Of a stretch of DNA of 43,682 nt, positions 25,329 to 33,281 are shown piece by piece. The notes beneath the pieces are model-generated. The model did no database searches and was not told the DNA's origin. It worked only from the letters and a program-made list of their open reading frames with translations. Numbering within the stretch: position 1 is the first letter of the stretch; each line of letters starts with the position of its first letter. The translations under genes and the position numbers were made by a program. Source of the DNA: CAUPWF01 sp964369755 (lineage in GTDB: Bacteria > Bacillota > Clostridia > Lachnospirales > Lachnospiraceae); contig CAYJFY010000021.1 of the NCBI GenBank assembly GCA_964369755.1, forward strand, positions 1 through 43,682. Reading direction: 5' to 3'.

Positions 25329-27032
25329 CTATTCTTCAAATGAAACCTTCATCATTTCTTCGATGGTAGTCACACCATCTACTACTAATTTTGCTGCCAC
25401 CATTCTTAGTGTATTCATGCCTTGGTCAATCGCTGTCCTCTTGATTTCTTCCGTGGTTCCTTTGGACACAATAATGGCCTTCAACTCTGGAGAAACCTCC
25501 ATGATCTCATATACCCCGATTCGACCATAGAACCCTACGTCTCCACACAACGGGCACCCTACCGCCTCATAGATGATCAATTCTTCGTCCTTTGGCACTC
25601 CAAGTAATTCTTTTTCCTCGTCTGTTGCCACTTTTTCTATATTACAACTCTTGCATAATTTTCGAACCAAACGCTGCGCAATAATCCCTGTGAGCGAATC
25701 CGCCAAGAGATATGGTTCTACTCCCATATCGAGCAGACGACTTACGGTTGCCGCCGAACTATTGGTATGCAAGGTGCTGATTACAAGATGTCCTGTAATC
25801 GATGCTTGAACCGCAATGGATGCTGTTTCATAATCACGAATCTCCCCGATCATAATAATATCAGGGTCTTGTCGCAATATGGAACGGAGTGCCGTCGCAA
25901 AAGTCAAATCAGCCTTTACATTCACCTGTACTTGATTGACTTCTGGCAGATTCGCCTCCACCGGATCTTCTACTGTAATGATATTTACTTCTTCCGTATT
26001 CAACTCCATTAATGAAGTATATAGGGTCGTTGATTTACCACTCCCTGTCGGTCCAGTAATCAAGATAATCCCATTTGGTGTCTTTAGGATATGTTCAAAT
26101 TTCTGGAACTCAGCCTCAGCCATACCCAATTCAGACTTGGACACATTAAACCCAGTAGAAGAAGCAATACGCATAACAATCTTTTCACCAAAAGTAGATG
26201 GAAGGATTGACACACGCACATCATAATCAATGCGGTCAACTATAAGCGAAAGTCTTCCATCTAGCGGCTTTCTCTTTTCCGATATATCCATCCCTGCCAT
26301 GATTTTAATCCGTGTCACCATAGCTGGAAGCAAGTTAATGTCATATAACATTTTTTCTGTCAGTGAGCCATCGATTCGATATCGGATACGGATTTGCTTC
26401 TCTAGTGCATCAAAATGAATATCACTCGCTCTTTGTCGAACTGCTTGTTCCACGATCGATCGCACCAACTGTACGATTGGTGCATTCTCTACTTCTGCTT
26501 GTTGTGCTGCCTCTGCCGCCTCTAACTGCTGCACATATACTTCTCGCTCTTTTGTGTATTGCTCTGCTGCAGTTTGCGCCTCTCCCGAACCAAAATATTT
26601 ATCGAGTACCGCATTGATTTCACTCACCGTTGCGATACGCGGTTCTACAAGACAGTTGGTGATAATCGATATATCATCTTGTGCTACCATATCCAATGGA
26701 TTGGACATTGCAAGAACTAGTACATTGGAATTTCCATCACTATACTCAAGCGGCAACACATTGTGTTTTCTTAATACAGATCCACTCACAAGAGAGATGA
26801 TATCTTGTGAAATCGCCACTCCTCGTAGATGTATTCGAGGTATTCCTAGTTGAACCTCTAAGGCATTTGCAATATCATCATCAGTGACAAACCCCATTTC
26901 AACCAGATAGTCCCCTACCTTCTTATTCGTTCTCCTCTGTAAGTCCAGAGCATCTTCTAATTGTTCTTCTGTTATCATCTCGCTAATTACTAGCAAGTCA
27001 CCAAGTTTGAAATTTCTATAGTTCGCGCTCAT
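25329..27032 (-). CDS. pilB: Type IV pilus extension ATPase PilB (GspE family)
   Basis: This 567-residue motor ATPase polymerises pilin. An N-terminal MshEN-type region holds two 24-residue repeats separated by 5 residues: KLGDLLV...ALDLQ (9-32) and KVGDYLVEMG...ALEVQ (38-61). The second fits the c-di-GMP-binding consensus well; the first lacks the internal Gly and has Lys for Arg. A coiled region (150-185) leads to the GspE core with Walker A GPTGSGKST (327-335), Walker B DPDIIMIGEIRD, His box GHLVISTLHT and the zinc tetracysteine pairs CKSC and CPLC. I chose the ATG at 27032, with a G-rich Shine-Dalgarno sequence. It is the first gene of the pilus operon. Confidence 0.95.
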   Translation of the reverse strand: MSANYRNFKLGDLLVISEMITEEQLEDALDLQRRTNKKVGDYLVEMGFVTDDDIANALEVQLGIPRIHLRGVAISQDIISLVSGSVLRKHNVLPLEYSDGNSNVLVLAMSNPLDMVAQDDISIITNCLVEPRIATVSEINAVLDKYFGSGEAQTAAEQYTKEREVYVQQLEAAEAAQQAEVENAPIVQLVRSIVEQAVRQRASDIHFDALEKQIRIRYRIDGSLTEKMLYDINLLPAMVTRIKIMAGMDISEKRKPLDGRLSLIVDRIDYDVRVSILPSTFGEKIVMRIASSTGFNVSKSELGMAEAEFQKFEHILKTPNGIILITGPTGSGKSTTLYTSLMELNTEEVNIITVEDPVEANLPEVNQVQVNVKADLTFATALRSILRQDPDIIMIGEIRDYETASIAVQASITGHLVISTLHTNSSAATVSRLLDMGVEPYLLADSLTGIIAQRLVRKLCKSCNIEKVATDEEKELLGVPKDEELIIYEAVGCPLCGDVGFYGRIGVYEIMEVSPELKAIIVSKGTTEEIKRTAIDQGMNTLRMVAAKLVVDGVTTIEEMMKVSFEE

Positions 27033-27060
27033 CACTGCCCCCCTATCCTTAACATATAGA

Positions 27061-27066
27061 ATTATA
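27061..27066 (-). promoter_or_regulatory. Candidate -10 element of the pilus operon
   Basis: A perfect TATAAT lies on the minus strand about 30 nt upstream of the pilB start. No good -35 hexamer is found at 16-18 bp, so the promoter may need an activator, or the site may be coincidental. Confidence 0.35.
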
Positions 27067-27186
27067 ATAACAGATTTTGTTGAAAAATGCACTATATTTA
27101 TTATGATTTTATCTTGTTAGTTGTTTCCATTTTCAACAATTTGTTGTACAATCATTTTATATTTTTTACAAATGGAGGTAAAATTC

Positions 27187-27771
27187 ATGAAACTCAAGCC
27201 ACTTGCCATCGAAATCGAAGGGATACCCATGTATATTAGACTCGCAACCACCTCTGATGCAGAGCAGATTCAAGACATCTACCAATACTACGTAGAAGAA
27301 ACCTCTGCTACCTTTGAAACCGTCCCTCCCTCCTTGGAGGAAATGGCTCGACGCATGACTGAAACGTTGAAGAATTATCCCTATCTCGTTTGCGTAGAAG
27401 GCGAGCAAATCATCGGTTACTGCTACGCCTCCGCCCACAACCCACGAGCAGCCTATCGATTCAATGCCTGTCTCGCCGTCTATCTAAGGCAGGGATATCA
27501 AGGAAGAAAAATCGGCGTCCTTCTCTATGAGAAACTAATAGAATTATTAAAACTGCAAGGCATCTGCAATGTGTATGGATGTATCACCAGCGAAAACGAA
27601 GGAAGTATCAAAATGCATTCCAATATGGGTTTCACTGTCAATGGTATCTTCCATAAAACTGGTTACAAATTTGACCGCTGGATTGATGTAACTTGGATGG
27701 AAAAGCGAATTCAAGAAGTACCAACGGAATTTATTCCATTTTCTGAATCATCTTACAAAAATGAGCGATAG
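27187..27771 (+). CDS. GNAT family N-acetyltransferase, phosphinothricin acetyltransferase-like
   Basis: This 194-residue acetyl-CoA-dependent acetyltransferase starts at the ATG 27187 behind GGAGGT. The GNAT fold covers about residues 18-180. The N-terminal part, MYIRLATTSDAEQIQDIYQYY with an ETSATFET loop, and the later YQGRKIGVLLYEKLIE acetyl-CoA site are typical of the Pat/YncA branch that acetylates phosphinothricin or methionine sulfone/sulfoximine-like substrates. ENEGSIKMHSNMGF is also typical. The first 17 residues are an unusual extension. The true substrate is unknown. The gene is transcribed divergently from the pilus operon. Confidence 0.88.
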   Translation: MKLKPLAIEIEGIPMYIRLATTSDAEQIQDIYQYYVEETSATFETVPPSLEEMARRMTETLKNYPYLVCVEGEQIIGYCYASAHNPRAAYRFNACLAVYLRQGYQGRKIGVLLYEKLIELLKLQGICNVYGCITSENEGSIKMHSNMGFTVNGIFHKTGYKFDRWIDVTWMEKRIQEVPTEFIPFSESSYKNER

Positions 27772-27797
27772 CAAATCTACTCTGCTATCGCTCATTT
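27759..27797. terminator. Bidirectional terminator after the acetyltransferase gene
   Basis: A perfect 15-bp stem (27759-27773 with 27783-27797) encloses a 9-nt loop and includes the last codons and stop of the acetyltransferase gene. It lies between convergent genes. AT-rich sequence follows on the plus side and TTTT on the minus side. Confidence 0.85.
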
Positions 27798-27822
27798 CCA
27801 TTATATTTATTTCTTCAGCTTG

Positions 27823-29259
27823 TCATAACAACGACTTTATTTCTTGATAGTATTCCTCCGTGATTTCCTCAGTCTGACCATTGAAGAATATATAAGTTTC
27901 ATCTTCTAATTCTAATTGGATGTAGATTGGAACCTCAACCATAATTTCTAACGTTACCATCCCATATCCCGAAACACGAAATTCTCCTGCCTTCACCCGC
28001 TCTGTTGAACTTCCATTGATTCGATAAGTAGATGGTAGCTCAGTCATCATCTGAAGACTACTCACATCTTCTATATCTATCCGTAGTATATCGTCAATTC
28101 CAGCGATTACAATTCTATCACTGCTGTTTCCATCAATCGAGACATTCTTATCTATTGTCATCGTTGGGACATAAAAATCGACCGCAATCATAATAGCTGT
28201 ACTCCAAATAATGATAGCCAATGTCATTACTGCAATTCCAATCATAATAATTCTCCCAGCAGTATGTGCCATGTTAATGGTAATTCCGACCCCTACTTTG
28301 CGAGGAACCCACAATCGTTTATCATATGGATTGCTATACATAAACATATTCCAATATTCATCATCGTCCACCTCTAAGCTATCTTCAATTGGATTTAAGA
28401 TTTTCTCTTGCTCTTCTTTTATTTTCTTGTTTGTTCGTACAAATATCATGACGATAAACACTGGAATCAAAAACGTCACTAGAAGTAACAAGCTCATTTG
28501 TAGCGTCAGATGAATTTCGCTAGTGTAATACAAGTCATTCGTCGGTGCAAATAAAACAGGAATATAAACAATGGCACTCCATGAGAACAACAATCCAACT
28601 TTGCTCCATTCATATCGATAAATTCGATTGGCTACAAGATTAATCTCTGTATCCGCACTATATACCTTCGTCGGTAATCTGCGGTACATGATATAGAAAA
28701 ACACTCCACATAAATATGTGACCACCATGACAAATACAATCATTCCCACTTCTACCCATAGGGGTTCTGGTCTCACATAGAAGACGATCGGAATCATCAA
28801 AGCCAATGGTATGAGAAAATGTTGCCATTTCACTAGAAATGTATTCTTCTTCCTGCTCACTTCCGTATCAATACGCACTACCGCATCCGCCTTTGTGCCC
28901 CATCCTTCTGATTTCTTCAACTCTTTGAGTTGATTGGAAGAATGATTTAACCCCATCGTATATGCATAAATCATCCCAAAAAGATAAATCCAAAACCAAA
29001 GCATGGTAAGAGACATATACCCCCGAATGGGATACCCTACCACTTGCAAGAAGAAAAAGATCCAAAAACGCTTCTTCCTAATCTTCTCATATTGCTCCAC
29101 AATCTCCTTAACCCTACTATCATTCCAATGTGCCCTCGGTATCTTCACAGCCAGAATTTCATTCGCCCCAACTGTCATATTTTCCTTCATGGTAATGTGG
29201 ATTAACAACAGTGTAAATACATTTGTCACAAGAAAAATCCAAAACAACATATCTGCCAC
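27823..29259 (-). CDS. DUF1648/DUF5808-like polytopic membrane protein
   Basis: This 478-residue membrane protein has about eight hydrophobic segments (near 1-22, 62-85, 88-98, 148-165, 172-197, 218-240, 255-278 and 338-365) and a C-terminal soluble domain of about 110 residues. The block DDEYWNMFMYSNPYDKRLWVPRK, then GVGITINMAH, matches the DUF5808 pattern often combined with DUF1648 and found next to YtrA-type GntR genes. It starts 3 nt after the upstream GntR gene, so both are co-transcribed and probably co-repressed. Families with this layout are linked to envelope stress only by context; no activity can be assigned. Confidence 0.75.
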   Translation of the reverse strand: MADMLFWIFLVTNVFTLLLIHITMKENMTVGANEILAVKIPRAHWNDSRVKEIVEQYEKIRKKRFWIFFFLQVVGYPIRGYMSLTMLWFWIYLFGMIYAYTMGLNHSSNQLKELKKSEGWGTKADAVVRIDTEVSRKKNTFLVKWQHFLIPLALMIPIVFYVRPEPLWVEVGMIVFVMVVTYLCGVFFYIMYRRLPTKVYSADTEINLVANRIYRYEWSKVGLLFSWSAIVYIPVLFAPTNDLYYTSEIHLTLQMSLLLLVTFLIPVFIVMIFVRTNKKIKEEQEKILNPIEDSLEVDDDEYWNMFMYSNPYDKRLWVPRKVGVGITINMAHTAGRIIMIGIAVMTLAIIIWSTAIMIAVDFYVPTMTIDKNVSIDGNSSDRIVIAGIDDILRIDIEDVSSLQMMTELPSTYRINGSSTERVKAGEFRVSGYGMVTLEIMVEVPIYIQLELEDETYIFFNGQTEEITEEYYQEIKSLL

Positions 29260-29262
29260 CCC

Positions 29263-29670
29263 CTAAGATTGTGCCAAAAAATCGACTTGTTTAATTTGCA
29301 AGTTCGTTATCATATTCTTGCATAATTCAAATAATTCCTCATTAGAATATCCTTTTAACTTAGCCTCTGTCAGCAGAAGTTTTAAATCATCTTCCATCTT
29401 ACCCTCAAAATGCTTCTCGTCTATCCCCTCTCTTGAAATCATGATTTTCGCACCATTTCTACGATCCGTCTCGATAAAACCTTCCTGCTTCAATATCCCA
29501 TACGCCTTACTTACAGTCATGGGATTGACTCCGATATCACTGGCAAGTTGTCTTACTGTAGGTAGATTTTCTCCAATCCTACAATTGCCCTCTCCTATAT
29601 TGAGCACAATCTGATTTCTCAATTGTACATAAATCGGTGTATCACTCTTCATATCTAATTTTAAAACCAT
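29263..29670 (-). CDS. GntR family transcriptional regulator, YtrA subfamily (second copy)
   Basis: This 135-residue regulator has an N-terminal GntR winged helix (about 8-78), with SDTPIYVQLRNQIV, GENLPTVRQLASDIGVNP and KAYGILKQEGFIETDR, and a short helical C-terminal part. It shares architecture with the regulator at 89-448 but is clearly diverged. It lies immediately upstream of the DUF1648/DUF5808-like gene. Its promoter contains a 33-bp palindrome with the same TTGTATTA half-site as the other regulator, implying autoregulation and possibly cross-regulation. Confidence 0.9.
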   Translation of the reverse strand: MVLKLDMKSDTPIYVQLRNQIVLNIGEGNCRIGENLPTVRQLASDIGVNPMTVSKAYGILKQEGFIETDRRNGAKIMISREGIDEKHFEGKMEDDLKLLLTEAKLKGYSNEELFELCKNMITNLQIKQVDFLAQS

Positions 29671-29755
29671 GATAACCGCCTCCTTTTCTCACAATTTAGT
29701 AACTTTGACCTCTAAGAGACAAAGTGCCACATGAAAAATTCCATTTTTACACTTC

Positions 29756-29800
29756 CTCATTTGTATTATTAATTATAATACAAATGAGACAAAATTGCAA
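29756..29800 (-). promoter_or_regulatory. Promoter and 33-bp palindromic operator of the second GntR operon
   Basis: On the minus strand TTGCAA (29800-29795), 17 bp and TATAAT (29777-29772) form a near-consensus promoter. The palindrome CTCATTTGTATTA (29756-29768), 7 bases, TAATACAAATGAG (29776-29788) covers the spacer and -10 box, so a bound dimer would block RNA polymerase. The half-site TTGTATTA equals that at 47-54. Confidence 0.85.
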
Positions 29801-29814
29801 TATTTACAAGAAAA

Positions 29815-29866
29815 AAACAAAAAAATCACGTCCATTTATAGTCGCCTTACCGCGATGGACGTGATT
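29815..29866 (-). terminator. Intrinsic terminator of dapL
   Basis: AAATCACGTCCA (29822-29833) pairs perfectly with TGGACGTGATTT (29855-29866). On the minus strand the hairpin is followed by TTTTTTTG and a second T-run. It begins 15 nt after the dapL stop. Confidence 0.92.
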
Positions 29867-29880
29867 TATTATGAATTTAT

Positions 29881-31095
29881 TTACATTTCTTTGATTCGCT
29901 TCAATGCCTCGACTGTGTTCTCGTATGTTCCAAATGCTGTGAGTCGGAAGTATCCTTCTCCACTTGGACCAAATCCAGAACCTGGAGTTCCTACTACACC
30001 TGCTTGATTCAATAGGGTATCGAAGAAATCCCATGAAGTCATTCCCTGTGGTGTTTGTAGCCAGATATATGGCGCATCCACTCCACCCGATACGCAATAT
30101 CCCATGTCTTTCAATCCGTTATAGATGGTGGTTGCATTGTTCATATAATATGCTACTTGTTGCTTCAACTGTGCCTTACCAGCTTCCGAGTATACAGCTT
30201 CTCCCGCACGTTGTACGATGTATGGAGCACCGTTGTATTTTGTTCCATGTCTACGTGCCCACAATGAATGAAGTGACACTTCTCCACACTTCAAGTCCTT
30301 AGGGATTACAGTAAAGCCAAGACGAATTCCTGTAAAGCCTGCATTCTTAGAGAAACTGCGAAGTTCGATTGCACAAGTTCTTGCTCCTTGGCACTCATAG
30401 ATAGAATGAGGAACATTTTCCTGTGAAATATATGCTTCATATGCTGCATCATAGATGATAACAGCCCCGACTTTATTCGCATAGTCTACCCATTTTTGTA
30501 ACTCGTCTTTTGAAACAGTTGATCCAGTTGGATTATTTGGGAAACACAAATAGATTAAGTCCGGTGTTTCTGTTGGTATTTCTGGCGCAAAGTTATTCTC
30601 TGCTGTGCAAGGCATGTAGATGACATCACTCCAAGTTTCTTTCGCTGTATCATATACACCTGTACGGCCTGCCATAACATTGGTGTCCACATAAACTGGA
30701 TATACAGGATCACAAACTGCAATCTTGTTGTCTTTTGCAAAAATTTCTTGGATATTTCCAGAGTCGCATTTTGCTCCATCTGAAACAAAGATCTCATCTG
30801 CAGCGATATCACATCCACGGTCTGCGTAGTCATTCTTCGCTATCGCACTTCTTAGAAACTCGTATCCCAAATCTGGTGCATATCCTTTGAATGTAGCTGC
30901 ATTCCCCATCTCATCTACCGCACTATGTAGCGACTCTATGATTGCTGGTGCAATCGGTTGAGTCACATCACCGATTCCAAGACGAATAATCGACTTCTCA
31001 GGATTTGCCTCTGTAAAAGCACTCACTTTTTTCGCAATATTTGAAAACAAATAACTTCCTGGTAATTTTAAATAATCTTCATTAATTTTAAACAT
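29881..31095 (-). CDS. dapL: LL-diaminopimelate aminotransferase
   Basis: This 404-residue PLP-dependent class I/II aminotransferase converts tetrahydrodipicolinate directly to LL-2,6-diaminopimelate with glutamate, for lysine and peptidoglycan synthesis. It begins FKINEDYLKLPGSYLFSNIAKKV, typical of DapL, with IIRLGIGDVTQP near 40. The PLP-lysine region reads ELRSFSKNAGFTGIRLGFTV, with the Lys in SFSKNAGFTG as Schiff-base site. The substrate-binding AKCDSGN and CFPNNPTGS are also present. It lies 57 nt downstream of dapF and ends at a strong terminator. Its presence implies the one-step aminotransferase branch, not the succinylase or acetylase routes. Confidence 0.96.
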   Translation of the reverse strand: MFKINEDYLKLPGSYLFSNIAKKVSAFTEANPEKSIIRLGIGDVTQPIAPAIIESLHSAVDEMGNAATFKGYAPDLGYEFLRSAIAKNDYADRGCDIAADEIFVSDGAKCDSGNIQEIFAKDNKIAVCDPVYPVYVDTNVMAGRTGVYDTAKETWSDVIYMPCTAENNFAPEIPTETPDLIYLCFPNNPTGSTVSKDELQKWVDYANKVGAVIIYDAAYEAYISQENVPHSIYECQGARTCAIELRSFSKNAGFTGIRLGFTVIPKDLKCGEVSLHSLWARRHGTKYNGAPYIVQRAGEAVYSEAGKAQLKQQVAYYMNNATTIYNGLKDMGYCVSGGVDAPYIWLQTPQGMTSWDFFDTLLNQAGVVGTPGSGFGPSGEGYFRLTAFGTYENTVEALKRIKEM

Positions 31096-31152
31096 TTTTC
31101 TCTCCTTCTTCCTGTTTTTGCGGAATCCTCACGCTCTTATCCTGCATGATAC

Positions 31153-32028
31153 CTACGGATTGCTACGCACCTTTGATCCCTGGGTATTATTGTAATACAA
31201 TTCGATCTCTCCGTCAAATACCCTTTTTGCTGGACCAGTCATATAGACCCGATTTTCCTCGCGGTTCCATTCGATTTCTAAGTCTCCGCCCAATAATTTC
31301 ACCGTCACCTTATCATCTGTCAAGCCGTTCAAAACAGTAGAAACCACAACCGCACATGCTCCAGTTCCACAAGCAAGTGTCTCTCCGCTTCCTCGTTCCC
31401 ATACTCTCATCTCTACCGTATTTCTATCAATCACCTTAACAAACTCTGTATTAATACGATTGGGGAAACGCTCGTGATTCTCGAATGTTGGACCTAATTT
31501 CTCCAAGTCCAAATCCCGAACCTCATCCATAAATACAACCGCATGGGGATTTCCCATAGACACACAAGTCATACGATATTCCTGATCTTCTACCAGAATT
31601 TTCTCATCCACACAGGTCTCTCCCTCTGCTAAAACAGGGATGCTTTTAGGCTCTAGAATGGGACTTCCCATATCCACCTTGACCGCCGACACTTCATCCT
31701 TCTCTACGAACAGTTCCAAGTATTTCACACCAGCCAATGTCTCCACAGATAATTTCGTCTTCTTCACAATCCCATAATCATATACGTATTTCCCAACGCA
31801 GCGAATACCATTCCCACACATCTCTGAACGGGAACCATCTGCATTGTACATCTCCATCTCACAATCAGCCACCTTCGATGGATGAATCAAAATCAACCCA
31901 TCCGACCCGATTCCAAAATGTCGATCACTAATTTTCATCGAAACCTCTGCTGGATTCTCGACTACCTCCGAAAACCCATTCACATAGACATAGTCATTCC
32001 CTATGCCTTCCATTTTTGTAAACTTCAT
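31153..32028 (-). CDS. dapF: Diaminopimelate epimerase
   Basis: This 291-residue cofactor-independent epimerase interconverts LL- and meso-diaminopimelate. The two catalytic cysteines are in MCGNGIRCVG and ACGTGACA. The start KFTKMEGIGNDYVYV is typical of the family. I chose the ATG at 32028, with GGAGG 7 nt upstream; a TTG two codons earlier is too close to that site. A short extra C-terminal tail (about 15 residues, YYNNTQGSKVRSNP) extends beyond the usual end. It pairs functionally with dapL just downstream. Confidence 0.96.
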   Translation of the reverse strand: MKFTKMEGIGNDYVYVNGFSEVVENPAEVSMKISDRHFGIGSDGLILIHPSKVADCEMEMYNADGSRSEMCGNGIRCVGKYVYDYGIVKKTKLSVETLAGVKYLELFVEKDEVSAVKVDMGSPILEPKSIPVLAEGETCVDEKILVEDQEYRMTCVSMGNPHAVVFMDEVRDLDLEKLGPTFENHERFPNRINTEFVKVIDRNTVEMRVWERGSGETLACGTGACAVVVSTVLNGLTDDKVTVKLLGGDLEIEWNREENRVYMTGPAKRVFDGEIELYYNNTQGSKVRSNP

Positions 32029-32046
32029 ATTCAACCTCCATTCAAA

Positions 32047-32109
32047 TAGGGACAGGGATTTTTTCGTTGGGGACGGGGGAAAACGTCGTTTTCCCCCGTC
32101 CCCAACGAA
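32047..32109. repeat. GGGGAC palindromic repeat with 23-bp perfect arms
   Basis: A 5' module starting TAGGGACAGGGATTTTTTC (from 32047) leads into a perfect palindrome: arms 32063-32085 and 32087-32109 around a single centre base. The palindrome ends at the base before the glycosyltransferase stop codon. On the minus strand it is followed by A's, not T's, so it is not an ordinary terminator. The same 29-bp module, with one mismatch, is at 39287-39315. Confidence 0.92.
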
Positions 32110-33126
32110 TCAATTAAACCCGAAAATTCTCCTCATCAGTGTATAGCCCAACACGGACATCTTTCTCCCTGCATCTCCCGGCAAATTCATAGACTCTCCC
32201 ATTACACTATGACGGATATACAAGAACGTTCTCATGTCCTTTTTCCTCAAATACGTCCACAACTCTCTTTTCTTTTCTAAGTTTTCTTCTGACTTTGAGC
32301 GTATCAATATGATGGAAGAAACTGTCATCATAATCGCCAGATAACTCCTCATATATCTTCGTAGTTTCGCTGGAGCCACACTTTTCAATTCATACATATC
32401 TATCATAGATTTTGTGACAAACAACTGCTGATCTACCCTTGCAATCATATTTTTCTCATTGATGGATTGATCATCACGCCCGATGTAATAACGATAAAAA
32501 TCTGTATTGATGTAATACATCTTTCTCACATATGGCAATGGGTAATATACAAAGATATTATCCACATAGAATGTGTGTTTTGGTAACTTCAATTGACACA
32601 GTTTCAAAAGCTCTGTTCGATAAATTACAGAATGCATCAGGATATATTGTCCAGGCACAAATATTCCTAGATCTTTCCATCCAAATACTTTATTCTCTGG
32701 CAAAAAGTTCGTGTAACGAATCACCTTTTTCTTCTTCACACCAACCTTTTCGTATACATAGTTTGCAAGTATCATATCTAATTCTTGATTTTCACTTTCA
32801 AACTTGCGAATGGTATCGAGGATCACATGCAAAGCCTCTTCATTCACCCAATCATCACTGTCTACTACTTTGAAATACTTTGCAGTGGCATTTGCCAGCC
32901 CTGTATTAACCGCGGATCCATGGCCTCCATTTTCTTGGTCTACCACTCTTATAATGTCTGGATATTTTTCCGCATATTCATGTGCTATTTTTGACGTGTT
33001 GTCTTTCGACCCATCGTTGACAATGATAATCTCTATCTCATCTCCACCTTTTAATATGCTCTCAATCGCATTAGACATGTAATCTTGTGAGTTGTAACTA
33101 GGTATTGCAAAAGATATCAACTTCAT
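32110..33126 (-). CDS. Glycosyltransferase family 2
   Basis: This 338-residue GT-A fold enzyme should transfer a sugar from a nucleotide-sugar to an envelope glycan or glycolipid. The N-terminal domain shows SFAIPSYNSQDYM, IEIIIVNDGSKDNT, the ENGGHGSAVNTGL stretch and the DxD-type metal site VDSDDW (about 90-97). No clear TM helix is visible at the C-terminus, so it is likely cytoplasmic or peripheral. It lies upstream of dapF with a 23-bp palindrome between. GGGAGG precedes the ATG, and a 22-codon upstream frame overlaps the start as ATGA. The acceptor is unknown. Confidence 0.88.
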   Translation of the reverse strand: MKLISFAIPSYNSQDYMSNAIESILKGGDEIEIIIVNDGSKDNTSKIAHEYAEKYPDIIRVVDQENGGHGSAVNTGLANATAKYFKVVDSDDWVNEEALHVILDTIRKFESENQELDMILANYVYEKVGVKKKKVIRYTNFLPENKVFGWKDLGIFVPGQYILMHSVIYRTELLKLCQLKLPKHTFYVDNIFVYYPLPYVRKMYYINTDFYRYYIGRDDQSINEKNMIARVDQQLFVTKSMIDMYELKSVAPAKLRRYMRSYLAIMMTVSSIILIRSKSEENLEKKRELWTYLRKKDMRTFLYIRHSVMGESMNLPGDAGRKMSVLGYTLMRRIFGFN

Positions 33127-33212
33127 GTAACTTTCCTCCCTGTCCTCTCGAATAACAACCTCCTGTAATTCAAGATTATATTTACTTTCATGATCCGTAC
33201 AACTTGTCTCTC

Positions 33213-33242
33213 ATTATATAACATATATTTTCAATGAGTCAA
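33213..33242 (-). promoter_or_regulatory. Promoter of the glycosyltransferase gene
   Basis: On the minus strand TTGACT (33242-33237), 18 bp and TATAAT (33218-33213) lie about 90-115 nt upstream of the start, giving a leader of about 80 nt. Confidence 0.65.
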
Positions 33243-33281
33243 TGAAATATTATTTAAGTTAACTTTAAGTTTTATTTAACT

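Noticed and set aside
27133..27149. 13-bp palindrome CAACAATTTGTTG between pilB and the acetyltransferase gene as an operator
   Set aside because: It is short, low-complexity and not repeated elsewhere in the window; there is no convincing promoter next to it on the plus strand.
32063..32109. Perfect 23-bp palindrome as an intrinsic terminator of the glycosyltransferase gene
   Set aside because: On the minus strand the stem is followed by AAAAAA, and on the plus strand by CAATTAA; there is no U-tract on either side. It is better explained as a dispersed GGGGAC repeat.
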